From Symbiodinium natans (lineage: Eukaryota > Sar > Dinophyceae > Suessiales > Symbiodiniaceae): a DNA stretch of 64,000 nucleotides. Positions 21,873 through 32,334 of this stretch are shown here, piece by piece; within the stretch, counting starts at the first letter, position 1, and each line of letters opens with the position of its first letter. The stretch covers positions 1 through 64,000 of the forward strand of contig CAJNDS010000375.1 in assembly GCA_905221605.1 (NCBI GenBank), in the 5' to 3' direction. Under the pieces are notes generated by a model. That model ran no database searches, was not told where the DNA came from, and was given only the letters and a program-made list of their open reading frames with translations. Position numbers and translations under genes: made by a program.

Positions 21873-21959
21873 CACGTGGATCTTTTCCGTTTCCATTCGG
21901 CAGGTCGGCAGGAGGAGCGTGACGGCGATTTGTTGGCACCATCTCTCAGCAGTCAGCAT
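21873..21959 (+). CDS. Exon with perfect GTAAGT donor
   Basis: GCCACCAG begins a 29-codon exon reading HVDLFRFHSAGRQEERDGDL then LAPSLSSQH, ending CAT|GTAAGT. Phase 0 at both ends. No family recognised. Confidence 0.5.
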
Positions 21960-22001
21960 GTAAGTAAACCAGGATTGAGGTGTGTTTGCGTGTTGAGCTA
22001 T

Positions 22002-22085
22002 GATGAGCTATGCATCAATGCCAGCAGCCGGATGACCTCTGAGGATTTGCCAGACCTTAGTCACCTTCTGAGACAGCTCATGGAG
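22002..22085 (+). CDS. Exon of the same gene
   Basis: Frame DELCINASSRMTSEDLPDLS then HLLRQLME ends at GAG|GTCTGA, where the frame stops. Helical, acidic. Confidence 0.45.
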
Positions 22086-22444
22086 GTCTGATCAGCTATC
22101 GGCAGATCTGTCGGCACGCATCGGGCAATTTGCGAGGCGCTGCCTGATAGTGTGGCCGTCCAAAGGCCCAAAAAGCTGCGAGCTCAGTAACTTTGGCCCA
22201 ATGGCATCAAGTTGAAGAGTCTTCTGTCACGTAGCTGGGCACTGATCTCAAGGATGAAGTGGCGCGCGGCAACCACCTTCTCGCAGCAGGAACGCCCCAG
22301 AGACATCCCAATTCAAACACGTGTGTTGCACATCTCTTGACTCATCATCCAGTATGTGATCGATTCCATTCATAACTTTCGGTTCTCTCTTTCTATTGCC
22401 GTCGGTAGCATTTGAATGCCTCTTGATTCGTCTCGCGTTATCAG

Positions 22445-22594
22445 GACTGGGAAGAGGAAGAGAGCTTCCTCAGGGGTCTGCAGCCACTCTCGCAGGAGGA
22501 CTGCATCAGACAGACTGTATCAGTGTGCAAGACATTAAGGCATGCACATCATGAACTGCAAATGTTTGCCATGCAAGGACGCCCGCGTGCATGC
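22445..22594 (+). CDS. Acidic helical exon
   Basis: GTTATCAG then DWEEEESFLRGLQPLSQEDC and IRQTVSVCKTLRHAHHELQM, open for 50 codons. Strong coding character; the 3' end lies before the TGA at 22595. A likely neighbour at 22250-22305 reads LKDEVARGNHLLAAGTPQR. Confidence 0.5.
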
Positions 22595-22747
22595 TGACGC
22601 AGGCAGTGGCAAGGACTGAAGTCGAATTATAACATCCGATATGCAATGAGCCAAAAAGGCGTGTTGCTGTTGCAGGGTGTTGTAGTAGGATGCACGGGCC
22701 CTGCACCCTCTGAACCGTGGGCTGGGGCAACCTGAAGCGTGGCTGAG

Positions 22748-22899
22748 TTTGGCCCGAGGACGTTGATTTTCAAGAGCTTGTGGACTTCTTGGTCAGGAAC
22801 GGAGAGCCACAGCCTTATACAAGCGATATGCGGGCCAGAGTTGCTGGGACGCCCGTGTTTTTTGACGATTGCGTCCCATCGTGTTCGGCCAGCTTCGCG
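22748..22899 (+). CDS. Exon of the same gene
   Basis: GGCTGAG then PEDVDFQELVDFLVRNGEPQ and PYTSDMRARVAGTPVFFDDC, 51 codons open. Good globular-domain composition; no family recognised. Confidence 0.5.
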
Positions 22900-22904
22900 T
22901 GAAA

Positions 22905-23106
22905 AAAGTATGAACGCATATGAACGCCACAAAAGCGAAGCTGCTCAGGTGTACCATCGGCTCCCTGCCAGGCAAAATTCGCAGACCAAAGAAGCAGCTA
23001 GAGAAACGGCCGCATCCTCAGCATACGTGCTATCAGGTGTTGTAAAGACATGTCTTGATTGCGTGCGAAAACTCGCGCCTGTGAACGGCCAAGCTAGTAT
23101 AAGCTG
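22905..23106 (+). CDS. Possible exon
   Basis: In a different frame from the preceding exon: MNAYERHKSEAAQVYHRLPA then RQNSQTKEAARETAASS. Probably spliced in two; boundaries unknown. Confidence 0.3.
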
Positions 23107-23533
23107 AGATTTATTGCGGGCTTTGGGAGCAGCACTATATGGGGTACAGATCCAGGCCGGACCTTTTCGAGATTTTCGCGACCAAGAAGGACTGCGTCGT
23201 CCGCAGCGGACTGAGTCTTGTGAAGGGAGTGGCTGTGCAGGTTGGTGCAGTCTGGCACGCTCCGGCAAGAGCAAGCGCCGGTGAGACAGCTACATTGTGC
23301 TGCGTTGTTGAATCTCAAGGTCTGGCGGGCATCCAGCAAAAGGCGGCCGGAAATGCCAAGAACCAGAAAGGCTGTCCTCTGTTGGCGTATTCGGTGTGGT
23401 TTACTTTGTGCATCTTTGTACCAGTACTGTCGGCCAGTGACGGCAGATGCAACATACGCAACATGAGCACTCTTCCTGTCTGTCAGCTGCTTTGCAGTCG
23501 CAGGCTGTAGCTTAGATTCCATTTCTCTGAGCC

Positions 23534-24106
23534 GTGCTGCCTGAACGTCGACATTCTAAGGCTTTGCAACATCAAAGACGACTCCTTGCACGGTCAAAAT
23601 CAATCGTCAAAACTCCTCTCTCAAAGATCCGTATCGAAACTTGGTGCGTGCTCAGGTCTGACCTTGAAGCATTAAATGCTCCGCGCAACCCCAGTGCGAC
23701 ACTGCTTGTAACCGCTGTGAAAGGAGCTGTGGGTCGAGAGCGAACTTTGGTTGATGCTCTCATCAGGCCCGGGGCGAGGCGTAGGACCTCTCAGTGTTTG
23801 GAGTTGTTTAGAGCGCTGTGTCCGAACACTGGTCTTGCACGTGCGGCGCCCGAGACCTCTAAGCCGCCGATTTCATGTCAATGGGAGGCCCCAGGTGCCC
23901 CCTTTGCACAGCCTTTGTACCATGCTGTGCAGGGTCTTGAAGAGTCGTGGTGCAGCTGTGGGCCTTGGGGAACTTGGGTCGCAGGCCTGCCCGTAATTGC
24001 TCGATCACACTTGCTACAGCATGGCTGTCTTGGAGAGGATTCTGATTGTTCTTTGAGTGCATGCGTGGCGCCCTCCAGCATCTCGGACAATGTCAGGCAA
24101 CTTTGA
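23534..24106 (+). CDS. Long plus-strand open frame
   Basis: 190 codons from the first start-like codon. It includes VTAVKGAVGRERTLVDALIR and later Cys/Trp/Gly-rich sequence. Mixed quality, so it may hold one or two real exons inside spurious sequence. Confidence 0.3.
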   Translation: MLPERRHSKALQHQRRLLARSKSIVKTPLSKIRIETWCVLRSDLEALNAPRNPSATLLVTAVKGAVGRERTLVDALIRPGARRRTSQCLELFRALCPNTGLARAAPETSKPPISCQWEAPGAPFAQPLYHAVQGLEESWCSCGPWGTWVAGLPVIARSHLLQHGCLGEDSDCSLSACVAPSSISDNVRQL

Positions 24107-24287
24107 AGCCACTTCTGCAGCAGCAGAAGCCGGCAATGCGGAAAATACGCCAGTTCCTTGCTGCGAAGAGCTCAATTTGTAGCATGGGAGCCAACTTCAA
24201 GGCTGTTCTCGAAGTCTCACACTGTGCCGGTACTGACATGTACTGAAGCTCTCAAGTTCCATCGTGTCAGTGTGAATACATGCTAAG

Positions 24288-24536
24288 TTGCGCGAGTGTT
24301 GTGTTGCACCGACTGAGGCCTTCCCGAGCATCTTTGAAATGGGTCTCGCTTGGGCGCCCAGTGCAGACAAGGAGCACAGGAGCTCGGAACCTCAACGTAA
24401 ACTGTACATTAATGTACATTACATCTCTCTGGAATTCACGGCCATCGAGGTGTGGGGCTTTGCCAACATGGCAAGCCATAAAACATCGAGCGTTGAACAT
24501 GGAGAGTGTCCAAGGACAGCACCGGACAAGTCGCCG
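24288..24536 (+). CDS. Plus-strand open frame
   Basis: Contains EAFPSIFEMGLAWAPSADKE and KLYINVHYISLEFTAIEVWG, beta-rich globular style. Splice sites not clear. Confidence 0.35.
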
Positions 24537-24622
24537 TGACCCTGAGCGGCCGTGCGCCAACATCTTGTCCAGCTCAGTTCTTCATGAATGAAGTTGCTTG
24601 AAGTCGCATACTGATACTGCAG

Positions 24623-24654
24623 TATGAAGACTTTGAGACGCGAAGCAAGCCAAG
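24623..24654 (+). CDS. Micro-exon
   Basis: CTGCAG|TATGAAGAC..CCAAG|GTGAAG reads YEDFETRSKP. Both sites are near consensus. Confidence 0.35.
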
Positions 24655-25494
24655 GTGAAGGCCTGCATGGTCTGACAAAGGCGCAAAAGAGCGGTAAAGG
24701 CGCTCTGATGTGGCGTGTGCAGCGCGTGCATCACTTCTCGGTGCTGCGATCCTGAGTTCCCTGCACCATATGCCAGTTTATGCCAGGTGGCAATCGGTCC
24801 ACCCCAGGGTCAAAACGGAAAGGCCCTATTCTGTTCACTTCTGTGCGCGGCCGTCTATCAGAGGAATTTCATGGCTGATCGTGGCTGCCCGACCGCAGGC
24901 GCCAACCCCGCCGTGCTGTCGGCAGAAGGCTCAGAGTGTCAACGAGCATCAGCGAGGATCAGCGAGTGTCGTGTCAACATTTTGGGCAGACACTAGAGAC
25001 TAAAGAGGTGAGTCGCTCTGCATCTTTTGCAAATTCTACAAGAGCACAGTGCAACTGTTGATCTGCTCAGCGTACCTATTGGGCGCAAGTGCAGCACGGC
25101 AGTCGCCACACTCCAGTGACATCCTGAAATACTTGCCAAACTAACAAGGAGCGCATAGCTGCGCTTTGTCGTGCGTCGGCAGCCACTGCGACTGTCAGAA
25201 GCTGAGAAGCATTGCCAAGCCATTCGCACTGTGTTCGGCGTATTTCGGCGTTCGGGGATTCTTTCAGAAGCCACGAGGAACCTTCCGGGCCATATCAGCA
25301 AAAAAAGCTTGCACCGCAGACTCCAGAAACCTATACAGAAGCAGGGTGCCAGGAAAACGGTACCGTATAATCCCGAGTATAATCTGCGGTGTGGGGTATT
25401 TTCTGTGGTGTGAGGCGAGAGATTTATCCTCTGTTGCGACTACTGCCCACTGCCTGAGCGCTATGGCATTTTGCTGATCTCTTCCCATTTCCAG

Positions 25495-25707
25495 CTTCAG
25501 CCTCATGGCCCACCGGAACCCGGGTCCAAGTCAACAAAATACAGATCAACAGAGTCAGCGAATGGCCCCGCCCTTGCTTGGATTCAAAATCTGAATTGTA
25601 GAATTCCGTTGGTCAAAGAAGACACTCATTTTGTTCAGTGGAGTATGTTTGGCATGGCTTGCGTGTCCAATTGGCCACAAAACGCTCCTTTGCGGCCGTT
25701 GAATCGC
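25495..25707 (+). CDS. Exon, 71 open codons
   Basis: CATTTCCAG, a strong acceptor, then a Pro/Ser-rich linker followed by LVKEDTHFVQWSMFGMACVS and NWPQNAPLRPLNR, stop at 25708. If the stop is used this is a last exon. Confidence 0.45.
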
Positions 25708-25857
25708 TAAAGCCAGAGTGACAACGAGCCAGGCAACGGAACTAGGCTAGCTAGGCCAAGTCGTCGAGGCGATGCGCCCTTTCGCACCCCGTTCTTCTCA
25801 GCCAAGTGCAGCTAAGCTAGGCTAAGCCCACAAGCCACAGCCGTGCTGTGCCCCTAG

Positions 25858-26236
25858 TCAAGAAAATCACTCGACGCACAATTTCGGAGACTCCCCATCC
25901 AGGACTTCGATGGGCGGGTCAAGGCTTTGCTCCTCGACGTGCAGGATAACGGTGAACAATGCACCGAGTGTATCCACAAGCCACAGCTCGCTTCGGGTGA
26001 TGCCCTGGTCGAGTCTGGCGGCTGGGGTACGAGAGACAAGTTCAGCTGCTCGAGAGCGTTGTGATCGTTGTGATCTCTCTGAGTGCCGTACAGGACAAGC
26101 AGGGCATCGAAGCCTTGGACGATTGCTTCGAGAATTTGAGCGAATGGTTGAGCAAGAAGGCCAGCACTCAGAAATCCGGCTGTTGAGCTCCCATCAGAAG
26201 GAACGACAAGGCCAAGTAGTTACAAACTGCCCCTGA
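25858..26236 (+). CDS. Two-exon model, phase consistent
   Basis: join(25858..26026, 26094..26236). Acceptor CCCTAG; intron of 67 bp, TGGG|GTACGA..CGTACAG; 104 codons to TGA. It reads SLDAQFRRLPIQDFDGRVKA, LLLDVQDNGEQCTECIHKPQ, then after the junction LGRLLREFERMVEQEGQHSE. The second exon is also open in another frame (GIEALDDCFENLSEWLSKK), which the splice phase does not favour. Function unknown. Confidence 0.5.
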
Positions 26237-26275
26237 CAAGCCAAGTACTTAAGTACTCGTGCTGTAATCAACAAG

Positions 26276-26378
26276 CACTGATATCACTGATGGATGTGAA
26301 TGGTCTGCTGCTGATCGCTGCACTGCCGAACTGGATCAGGGCGAGAGGAGTGCCATCGGGAATTGGTTCAGGCCCAAG
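26276..26378 (+). CDS. Exon with GTGAGT donor
   Basis: CAACAAG begins TDITDGCEWSAADRCTAELD then QGERSAIGNWFRPK, ending AAG|GTGAGT. Strong donor and clean composition. Confidence 0.5.
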
Positions 26379-26514
26379 GTGAGTGCACTGTAATCATGTG
26401 AAACATGTGGATCGCACTGGAAGGTGCCAACGTGTGTGAAATGGGGGGGGGGGTAACCAAAAGCACATGGAGCAGAAGATGCAAGGCGAAATGCAGCCTC
26501 ATGCAGCCTCGTAG

Positions 26515-26709
26515 TCTGAGGCCAGGATACATCACGAAGCTGTTGGTGAACTGGAAGCCGACCTGCCACTTTACGACGTCTGCGCAGAATCATGGCTGAA
26601 GAAGACTGCCCTACCACAGCCTATCACGTGCCAGGGAGAGGATGCAGTGATTTTCCTTGAACGCCGGATGCTCGTCCCGGACTTTAGTAGTCCTTGGTGT
26701 CACTTCCAA
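26515..26709 (+). CDS. Exon, 65 open codons
   Basis: CTCGTAG then EAVGELEADLPLYDVCAESW and LKKTALPQPITCQGEDAVIF, LERRMLVPDFSSPW, stop at 26710. No ATG in frame at the start, so an internal or last exon. Confidence 0.48.
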
Positions 26710-26800
26710 TAGGCAGAAGATCTGAGAAGAGCGCCCACGTACCTCTGAGCCAATACGGGGAGTGCTCTAGCTAACTATATAAATAGTCATTCACTGCTAC

Positions 26801-27235
26801 TCATGCGCATGTGCACCTGTCAAAAGCCTTCCAATCCCCCGTGGATGTGCTATGTGTGAATCGACCTTCTGCCATGGCTACATCAAGCGGAACACTAAAT
26901 GTCATGTGGCAAAGGCTGGGCGATGGTGCTGCCGCGGCGAGCTTAGCGGGCAATCGGGGAATCACCATGCAGCATCGTGCAGCTTTCTGTTTACAATGCG
27001 CAGTAATGTGCAGAAGTTCATACATTTTCCTCCGTCCATTGGTGGTGCTGAGTGTCTCAAGCATATTCCAGGTCTTCGTTGTGACGCCTTGGGATTTGCC
27101 ATTGTCTGTCACTGCATCGCACAAAGTGTGCGATCTGTCCATGATTTCGGCTGCTTCACGCGCAAAGAGCACAGTATCACCCGGCATCACTCGGCTATAC
27201 AAGCGGCGAGCTTTGGCCAAAACAAGAAGCCTCAC
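26801..27235 (-). CDS. Minus-strand open frame
   Basis: 144 codons with believable composition (RVMPGDTVLFAREAAEIMDR, GVTTKTWNMLETLSTTNGRR). The plus strand is also open here but poorer in character. Strand not settled. Confidence 0.3.
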   Translation of the reverse strand: MRLLVLAKARRLYSRVMPGDTVLFAREAAEIMDRSHTLCDAVTDNGKSQGVTTKTWNMLETLSTTNGRRKMYELLHITAHCKQKAARCCMVIPRLPAKLAAAAPSPSLCHMTFSVPLDVAMAEGRFTHSTSTGDWKAFDRCTCA

Positions 27236-27364
27236 TCTCTACTGTAGGCTTTGTGGTTTATTGTCGGATACAGGGCTTCGGGTTTAGGACCTGCAAACCC
27301 CAAACCATCAACAAGCAGGAAGGGTTTCTTCGAGCCTCCGTCCATGCGTGCTAAGACTGCAGCC

Positions 27365-27500
27365 TGTCGATTGCTTCCGGCGATTTCTCGAAGCTTTCTT
27401 TGGCGAGCAGCGAGTTTCGCAGCTTTTGGGCAGAGTGTCCGAAAAATGATCCGAGACCCAGACCTGGCAGCAGAGAAGCAAGCTGCAGAGTCACTGCAGA
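27365..27500 (+). CDS. Plus-strand exon(s) with GTAAGA donor
   Basis: The frame ending at CAGA|GTAAGA reads RKMIRDPDLAAEKQAAESLQ. Just upstream another frame reads VDCFRRFLEAFFGEQRVSQL, so a small intron may separate two exons. The 160-codon minus-strand frame 27351-27833 is probably its mirror. Confidence 0.38.
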
Positions 27501-27509
27501 GTAAGATTC

Positions 27510-28546
27510 TTCAACATCGTCGACATGGCCCATACGGGACTGCCCCCAACATCTAGTAGGAGACGCCCTGCAGGCACACTGAAGATCCCAAACGCAGCGA
27601 AGCATTTTAAATTTAGCTGTGCCTAAACCATCTTGCGTCTTCAATCCGGAGCGGATGGCAAGCTGACATGAGCGGAGGCTCTGTTGATGTTGTAACACAC
27701 GCTGAGCTTCTATGCGCCTTTGAGAAGCGAGACATGATGAGGCTTCGTTTCTGTTGTTAGTGGAGATATTGCGCGCCGATTTGTTTTCCACGGACATGCG
27801 GTGGGCTTGTGAGGTTGGGGCACGCATGGCCACACCACTTCTGACAGTTTATGAGGTCAGGGTGTGCGATTCGAATTTGGCTGTTCCAATAGAGGTGCTT
27901 GAGACAGCTGGCTCATGCTGGTTCCATGTGTAAGGAGATGACATTACAAAAGCGATGCTAGAGCCAGCCTCAAGCTGTTCCATAGGTTGCTCCAGAGTTT
28001 CTGGACTGCAGCTCAACGCAGCAGCACCCCCCCCCGCACCCCCAGAAGCACAACTCGAGAGTTGGATGCAAGCATGTTGTGAGCTTCGAGAACCCAGCAA
28101 CGAGAGAGCAGTCCATAAGGCGCCATCCAGGAACCAAAGAAAGCTCTCGCCATGCCACATTCCATTCACATCATATCACATCCCTTTCATACACTTGTTC
28201 TTCGAAGGCGCCTCCGCCGGCTGTGATGTCTGCTGTATCGCGGCCGCGGCTTGGATTTTCTTCAGCTGTTACTTCGATTTACGTCATGTTTCTGCTACGA
28301 TTGGCTGGCTCGTCTGGGCATAGAAGGAGCGTGCTGAAGTGGGGTCGTACTTGAGAAGCATCGTTTGTGAGCTGGTCGCTGCGGTGTTTGCACTGAGGTC
28401 TCGGGCTGCGTTCTTCATCTTCAACCCCTCCTTGGTGCTCTGGACTGCAATCAGCACTTTGACAAAAACCAAGGTGCTTGAGATGTCAGTGACCGAGCCA
28501 CTGGCTGGCTGTGCCGGCTATGCTGGGTTCAAGAATCGCATGTGAG
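27510..28546. other. Region without confident exons
   Basis: A weak plus-strand frame at 28079-28351 (VSFENPATREQSIRRHPGTK) is the only candidate. Confidence 0.35.
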
Positions 28547-28696
28547 TCATATGAGTATGAATCTTCGCACATCCGTGTCATGCAGTCATACGTAGTGGTC
28601 AACATGCGGACACCGGGCATTGACTGCAGCACAGACATTTTTGCCCCAGGTGCCAAAGGAGCCGAAGCCAACAGAGGAGGCAGTTCAGGACAGAAG
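28547..28696 (+). CDS. Exon of plus-strand gene
   Basis: CATGTGAG then SYEYESSHIRVMQSYVVVNM and RTPGIDCSTDIFAPGAKGAE, stop after GGSSGQK. Good globular composition. Confidence 0.42.
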
Positions 28697-28999
28697 TAGC
28701 TCGCCCGGGCTGCATGAATCAACGTGCGATATGGTGCAAGGATGGCAGAGGCCATGCCCGCACTAGCCCGCACTCATGCTCGCGCGTGCACGCAAACCAT
28801 GCGCACCTGACGATGGCATGGTGACGGTGGTGGATTGCTATTCTACTGGTAGAAGTTGTACGGGATAGGAAAGATTCGATAATTTCGATGCGAAGGTTGC
28901 GTGTTACAAGTATGAGGCCTCTTGGGTCCAAGGATGAAAAACCCAGCAAAGACACTGCCCAGCGGGGCCTAGCGTATGAGACCACAAAAGACCTCTGAG

Positions 29000-29085
29000 G
29001 TTCCGTGCACGACTGCGCAAGTCACACCCAAACTCCTACGTCCCATTCTGTGTTGTCGACTTTGGTGGCGTGGAGTATCAGAGAT
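29000..29085 (+). CDS. Exon, possibly ADF/cofilin-like (part 1)
   Basis: CCTCTGAG then FRARLRKSHPNSYVPFCVVD and FGGVEYQR, ending at a GTGAAT donor. CVVDF resembles the C-[RK]-[YF]-A-V-x-D strand of ADF-homology domains. Too short to be sure, and the phase does not join cleanly with the next exon. Confidence 0.42.
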
Positions 29086-29112
29086 GTGAATGAATGCGGT
29101 CTCAGTGGGCAG

Positions 29113-29176
29113 GATGCGAAGATCATCTACTACTCACCTTCCTGCGCACCCATCGAAGAAAAAAGGTCGCAGGCAG
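29113..29176 (+). CDS. Exon, possibly ADF/cofilin-like (part 2)
   Basis: GGGCAG then DAKIIYYSPSCAPIEEKRSQ, ending CAG|GTCTTC. The spacing K-I...P..AP[IV]..K matches the ADF-H strand/turn (KIxFVxWxPDxAPVxxKM) except for two fewer residues. Downstream, 'tcgagtaaagagctc' reads SSKELCW, similar to the ADF-H SSKD motif. Actin-binding role is only a hypothesis. Confidence 0.42.
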
Positions 29177-29409
29177 GTCTTCTACGGACGCCACCACCCA
29201 GTCAACTGCGAGCCTTTGTCCAAGTCGAGTAAAGAGCTCTGCTGGATGTGAGACCAAACGGCCAGGTGGGCATGATCGAAGGCGAGTCGGGTGGCACACC
29301 GTGCAGCACGTGGAGTTGAGCGGTTTTACCTTCCCAAGAGTGGTGGGTCACTGCAGAAGTTTTCACTGTTAGGATTGAATTGCCGATTGCTGTCTCTATG
29401 GCATTTCAG

Positions 29410-29478
29410 GACAGTAATGAACAGTACCCGAGAACAGATGCCTGCCACCGGGTCCTGGCCAAGCTTGGTTTTGTCTGG
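29410..29478 (+). CDS. Exon of plus-strand gene
   Basis: CATTTCAG then DSNEQYPRTDACHRVLAKLG and FVW, ending TGG|GTGCGT. 23 codons, phase 0 both ends, good splice sites. Confidence 0.48.
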
Positions 29479-29687
29479 GTGCGTGGGTGCTGAATCTAAC
29501 TGACACCCACGATGGTTGGAGAAGAAGCATACCCAAGCAGCGTGCAAGCGTGTGCAAGGCTTGATCTCCTTCACAGCGCAGTTTAGCGGGCTGCAAGGCA
29601 CGCCCTGGTTTGATAGATGTGCTTGGGTGCACCACGCCGAGGGTGGACGAGGGGGGGTGAAGGGTCGAGAGGGGTCACATGCATGAT

Positions 29688-29876
29688 TTACAAATGCCAG
29701 AGTGGTGACATGTGGTGAGCAGCAGCAACAAGCTTAAGCTTCAGGAAGAACACCCTCGGGCACGCCGCCCACACTTCCACAGAAACTTTGCACGTACCGG
29801 GCTCGTTTGCACCATGACCATCGGAAGGGTGTCTCAGGTAGCACCATGGATCCATGAGGGCTTCCCTGGGAAACTG
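29688..29876 (-). CDS. Minus-strand exon candidate
   Basis: Minus frame reads REALMDPWCYLRHPSDGHGA, NEPGTCKVSVEVWAACPRVF, FLKLKL, after an acceptor-like CTAAAG. An internal CCCG|GTACGT could be a donor at 29798. Composition is clearly better than on the plus strand. Confidence 0.38.
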   Translation of the reverse strand, partial: QFPREALMDPWCYLRHPSDGHGANEPGTCKVSVEVWAACPRVFFLKLKLVAAAHHMSPLWHL

Positions 29877-29982
29877 CTTTAGATGTCTCGACAAAGCACT
29901 CGCATCACAGCATCTCACAGACGCCTCCAAGTGATGCCTAAAGCTTCTTGCCTTGGTTTGTTCGAAAGGTGTTTGTTTCTAG

Positions 29983-30775
29983 CGGGGTCGGACAGTGCTG
30001 CAGTACTCGTGTTTCCAGCTTCCTCGTTTGCTGAACGCGGCTTTTGCATTGGACGTTACCAATCGCCAAACCCGAGTATCACTGTCCGACCCCAGAGCCT
30101 CGGGCCGTAGGTGCCTGGGGCACCGAATTTACTTGACGCTTTTTTGCTTGGAACAGGTACTGTACCCCCCCCCCCCCCAAGCGAACAGATTCCCGGGAGC
30201 GGGCGGTGCATCAACCCGAGGTTGTCCTTGTCTGCTTGTCTTGTTTTATCAGCCACGAGCCTGTGTGTTACAACAGCATCCCCAAAAGGCAATGATTGCA
30301 CCAAGCCCCGCAAAGCCCTGAAGCCTAACAGCTCACACCCGCGATCTCCGGTTTGGCTTGCCTCGCTGCGGGGCAGGCCCCGGCACCTAGGCGGGTCACG
30401 TAGCCGTAAAATCAAGCGCAAAATTATACGTTGCAATAAAAGCACATTCAGCAACCAAGCGACCTGAGCATCATTGTCCGCAAGGCAGATTCAGCAAACG
30501 ACGAAGGTCGCAATCACCAACCGCGCGACCGAGTATCACTCTCCGACCCCGATAGAAAACTCAGTATTGGAACAAGCCACATTCGACAAATGCAAAAGCC
30601 AAATGCAGCAAACGAGCAAGCTGGAGACCATCCACTGTCCGACCCCGGTAGGGAATTCAAGATTAGAACAAGCCAACATTCAACAACAGCATTCAACAAA
30701 AGCGCAGAAAGCCACACTCGACTTTGCTAAAGGTGTTGGGCAGTGATACTCGGGTCGCATGGTTGTTGGTTTCTA
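29983..30775. repeat. Dispersed repeat with core GAGTATCACTGTCCGACCCC
   Basis: Core copies occur near 30073, 30530 and 30632 in plus orientation and near 29985 and 30742 inverted; the pair 29985/30073 makes an imperfect foldback of ~110 bp. 'ttcagcaaacga' and 'attgcaataaaagcacatt' motifs recur between them. Also contains a C run at 30165-30178. Confidence 0.6.
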
Positions 30776-31540
30776 GCTTGTTGGTTTCCTGAATGTGGCC
30801 TCTGCGGTTGTTTACTGTTGCCGTTACTACTGTTGAATTTTCATGAAAATTTACGGTCTGTCTCTGGCTTGTGGTGGCAAACGGCTACGAGGCTAGGGAA
30901 CGCAAAACTCAAGGCCGCACATCCACGGAGCAAGAGCTAATACAGCAACTGAGTCGGCAAATCGATCAGAGCCTTGCAACATGCATTAACGTCGCGAGCT
31001 GTTTCTGTTGGCAGGTCCGTTGAGGCACATTAGAACGAAGCAGCTGGCTTTCAGCGTGCTGGAGGCCTTGTGTAGGACAGGGATGCCAATATGATTTTAA
31101 CAAAAAATGTCTTCGTTGCAATTTCCTCTTGAAGTCCTCTGATTTTCAATCGCATCTGAAGGTAGAGCCGCAGATTTGGATGGTGCTCGTAATGAGGCAC
31201 GCCATGGCCGGCCGGCCCAGCCGTTCACGTGGCTTTTACCCCCCCCCCCCTAGTTGTACGTAGCGCAGCTTCGCTAGAATCCATCTGCACCTTGGGGAGC
31301 CGGAGTAGCGATACAAGTGGCCAGGATCAGGGTTTGACTTCAAGAAGGAAGCCGCTGCTTAATGTTGTTTCCTCCGGCCGTGCGGAGGGTAGGTAGGCGA
31401 GGGTTTTTAAATCATGTTCGGGACATCAGATTGTGCAACTAAGGAATATTGTGGGGTGATTCCAAAATTCTAAAGCACATGAGACCAGCACATACCAGCC
31501 TTGGTGATGGCCATGTGGATCTTCATGGTTGACGATCTGA

Positions 31541-31912
31541 GAAATTGGGTGCCACAGGACGAAACAACAGAAGTGCTTTGAGCACGCCGAGGTCAATGCA
31601 GATTCGCGGGGTGGGGAGCCGAAGTTTGATGAGGTGCCTTGCAGGGCTGTTGCCGTACAGCTGCAAAGTTCTGATGGTTTCAGCTTCAAAACTACTTGCG
31701 CAATGCTGCGCATCAACCGTTTTGTTGCAGCCTTTGCGCTCTGATTCGGCTTCGTTTACGCCAGGAAAGCCTTCCAGAGAGCACGCTGCAGGCCTATACC
31801 TGCCACATTTAATGAAGTGCCCCTCAATTCTCGCGAAAAGCAGAAGCAGGAGGCACGTTCAAACTCAGATATCATTGATTACTACTTGACCAGGACACAT
31901 GTATTTGAGTGA
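31541..31912 (+). CDS. Coding-like frame with one internal TGA
   Basis: One frame stays coding-like over 123 codons except TGA at 31742. Left part: VNADSRGGEPKFDEVPCRAV, AVQLQSSDGFSFKTTCAMLR. Right part: FGFVYARKAFQRARCRPIPA, TFNEVPLNSREKQKQEARSN, then DIIDYYLTRTHVFE. Either two exons around a small intron or a disabled copy. No ATG needed. No family assigned. Confidence 0.4.
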
Positions 31913-32115
31913 AACAGGCCTTCTAAAATCGCATGGGCGGTCGGGCATTTGATATGTTGTGATACCTTTGGACCTTTTGGCTCAAGGCTTCGGCCTTGCG
32001 AATCAACGAAAGTTCGAGCAAACAGCGGTTGGCATCTGACCTTTCTGGCCAGTTCAGAGAATGCCGACATGTGCAGATCCATGCCTCTGTGGTCATAGTG
32101 ACATATAGGGACCAT
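31882..32115 (-). CDS. Minus-strand open frame
   Basis: 77 codons, for example GMDLHMSAFSELARKVRCQP and EPKGPKVSQHIKCPTAHAIL. It overlaps the end of the plus-strand frame and a DinoSL-like word. Uncertain. Confidence 0.25.
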   Translation of the reverse strand: MVPICHYDHRGMDLHMSAFSELARKVRCQPLFARTFVDSQGRSLEPKGPKVSQHIKCPTAHAILEGLFHSNTCVLVK

Positions 32116-32334
32116 AGTGTCAGTGAAGCATTCGGCCTGGGACTGTCAACCGCTGCTCAAGCTTCCGCTCTTGACAGCACGGGCTGATTGCCCAACGGAA
32201 GAAGAATGTGTTCTTGTTGCCTTTTACTTTCGTCGTTGATTGTCATTGGCATTCGAGAGTCAATGACAAGCAGCATATGGCATCGCACGAATTGGCACAG
32301 CCTTCTAGTTAGTGCACGGCCTGCACCGATGTGA

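Noticed and set aside
29410-29478. RVLAKLGF as an acetyltransferase (GNAT) motif
   Set aside because: Eight residues are too few and no other GNAT motif is visible nearby.
31975-31986. TTTTGGCTCAAG, matching the 3' part of the dinoflagellate spliced leader (a retroposed-mRNA relic)
   Set aside because: Only 12 bases match and the preceding bases differ (GACC in place of GCCA); the word also lies in a plausible minus-strand frame, so chance is likely.
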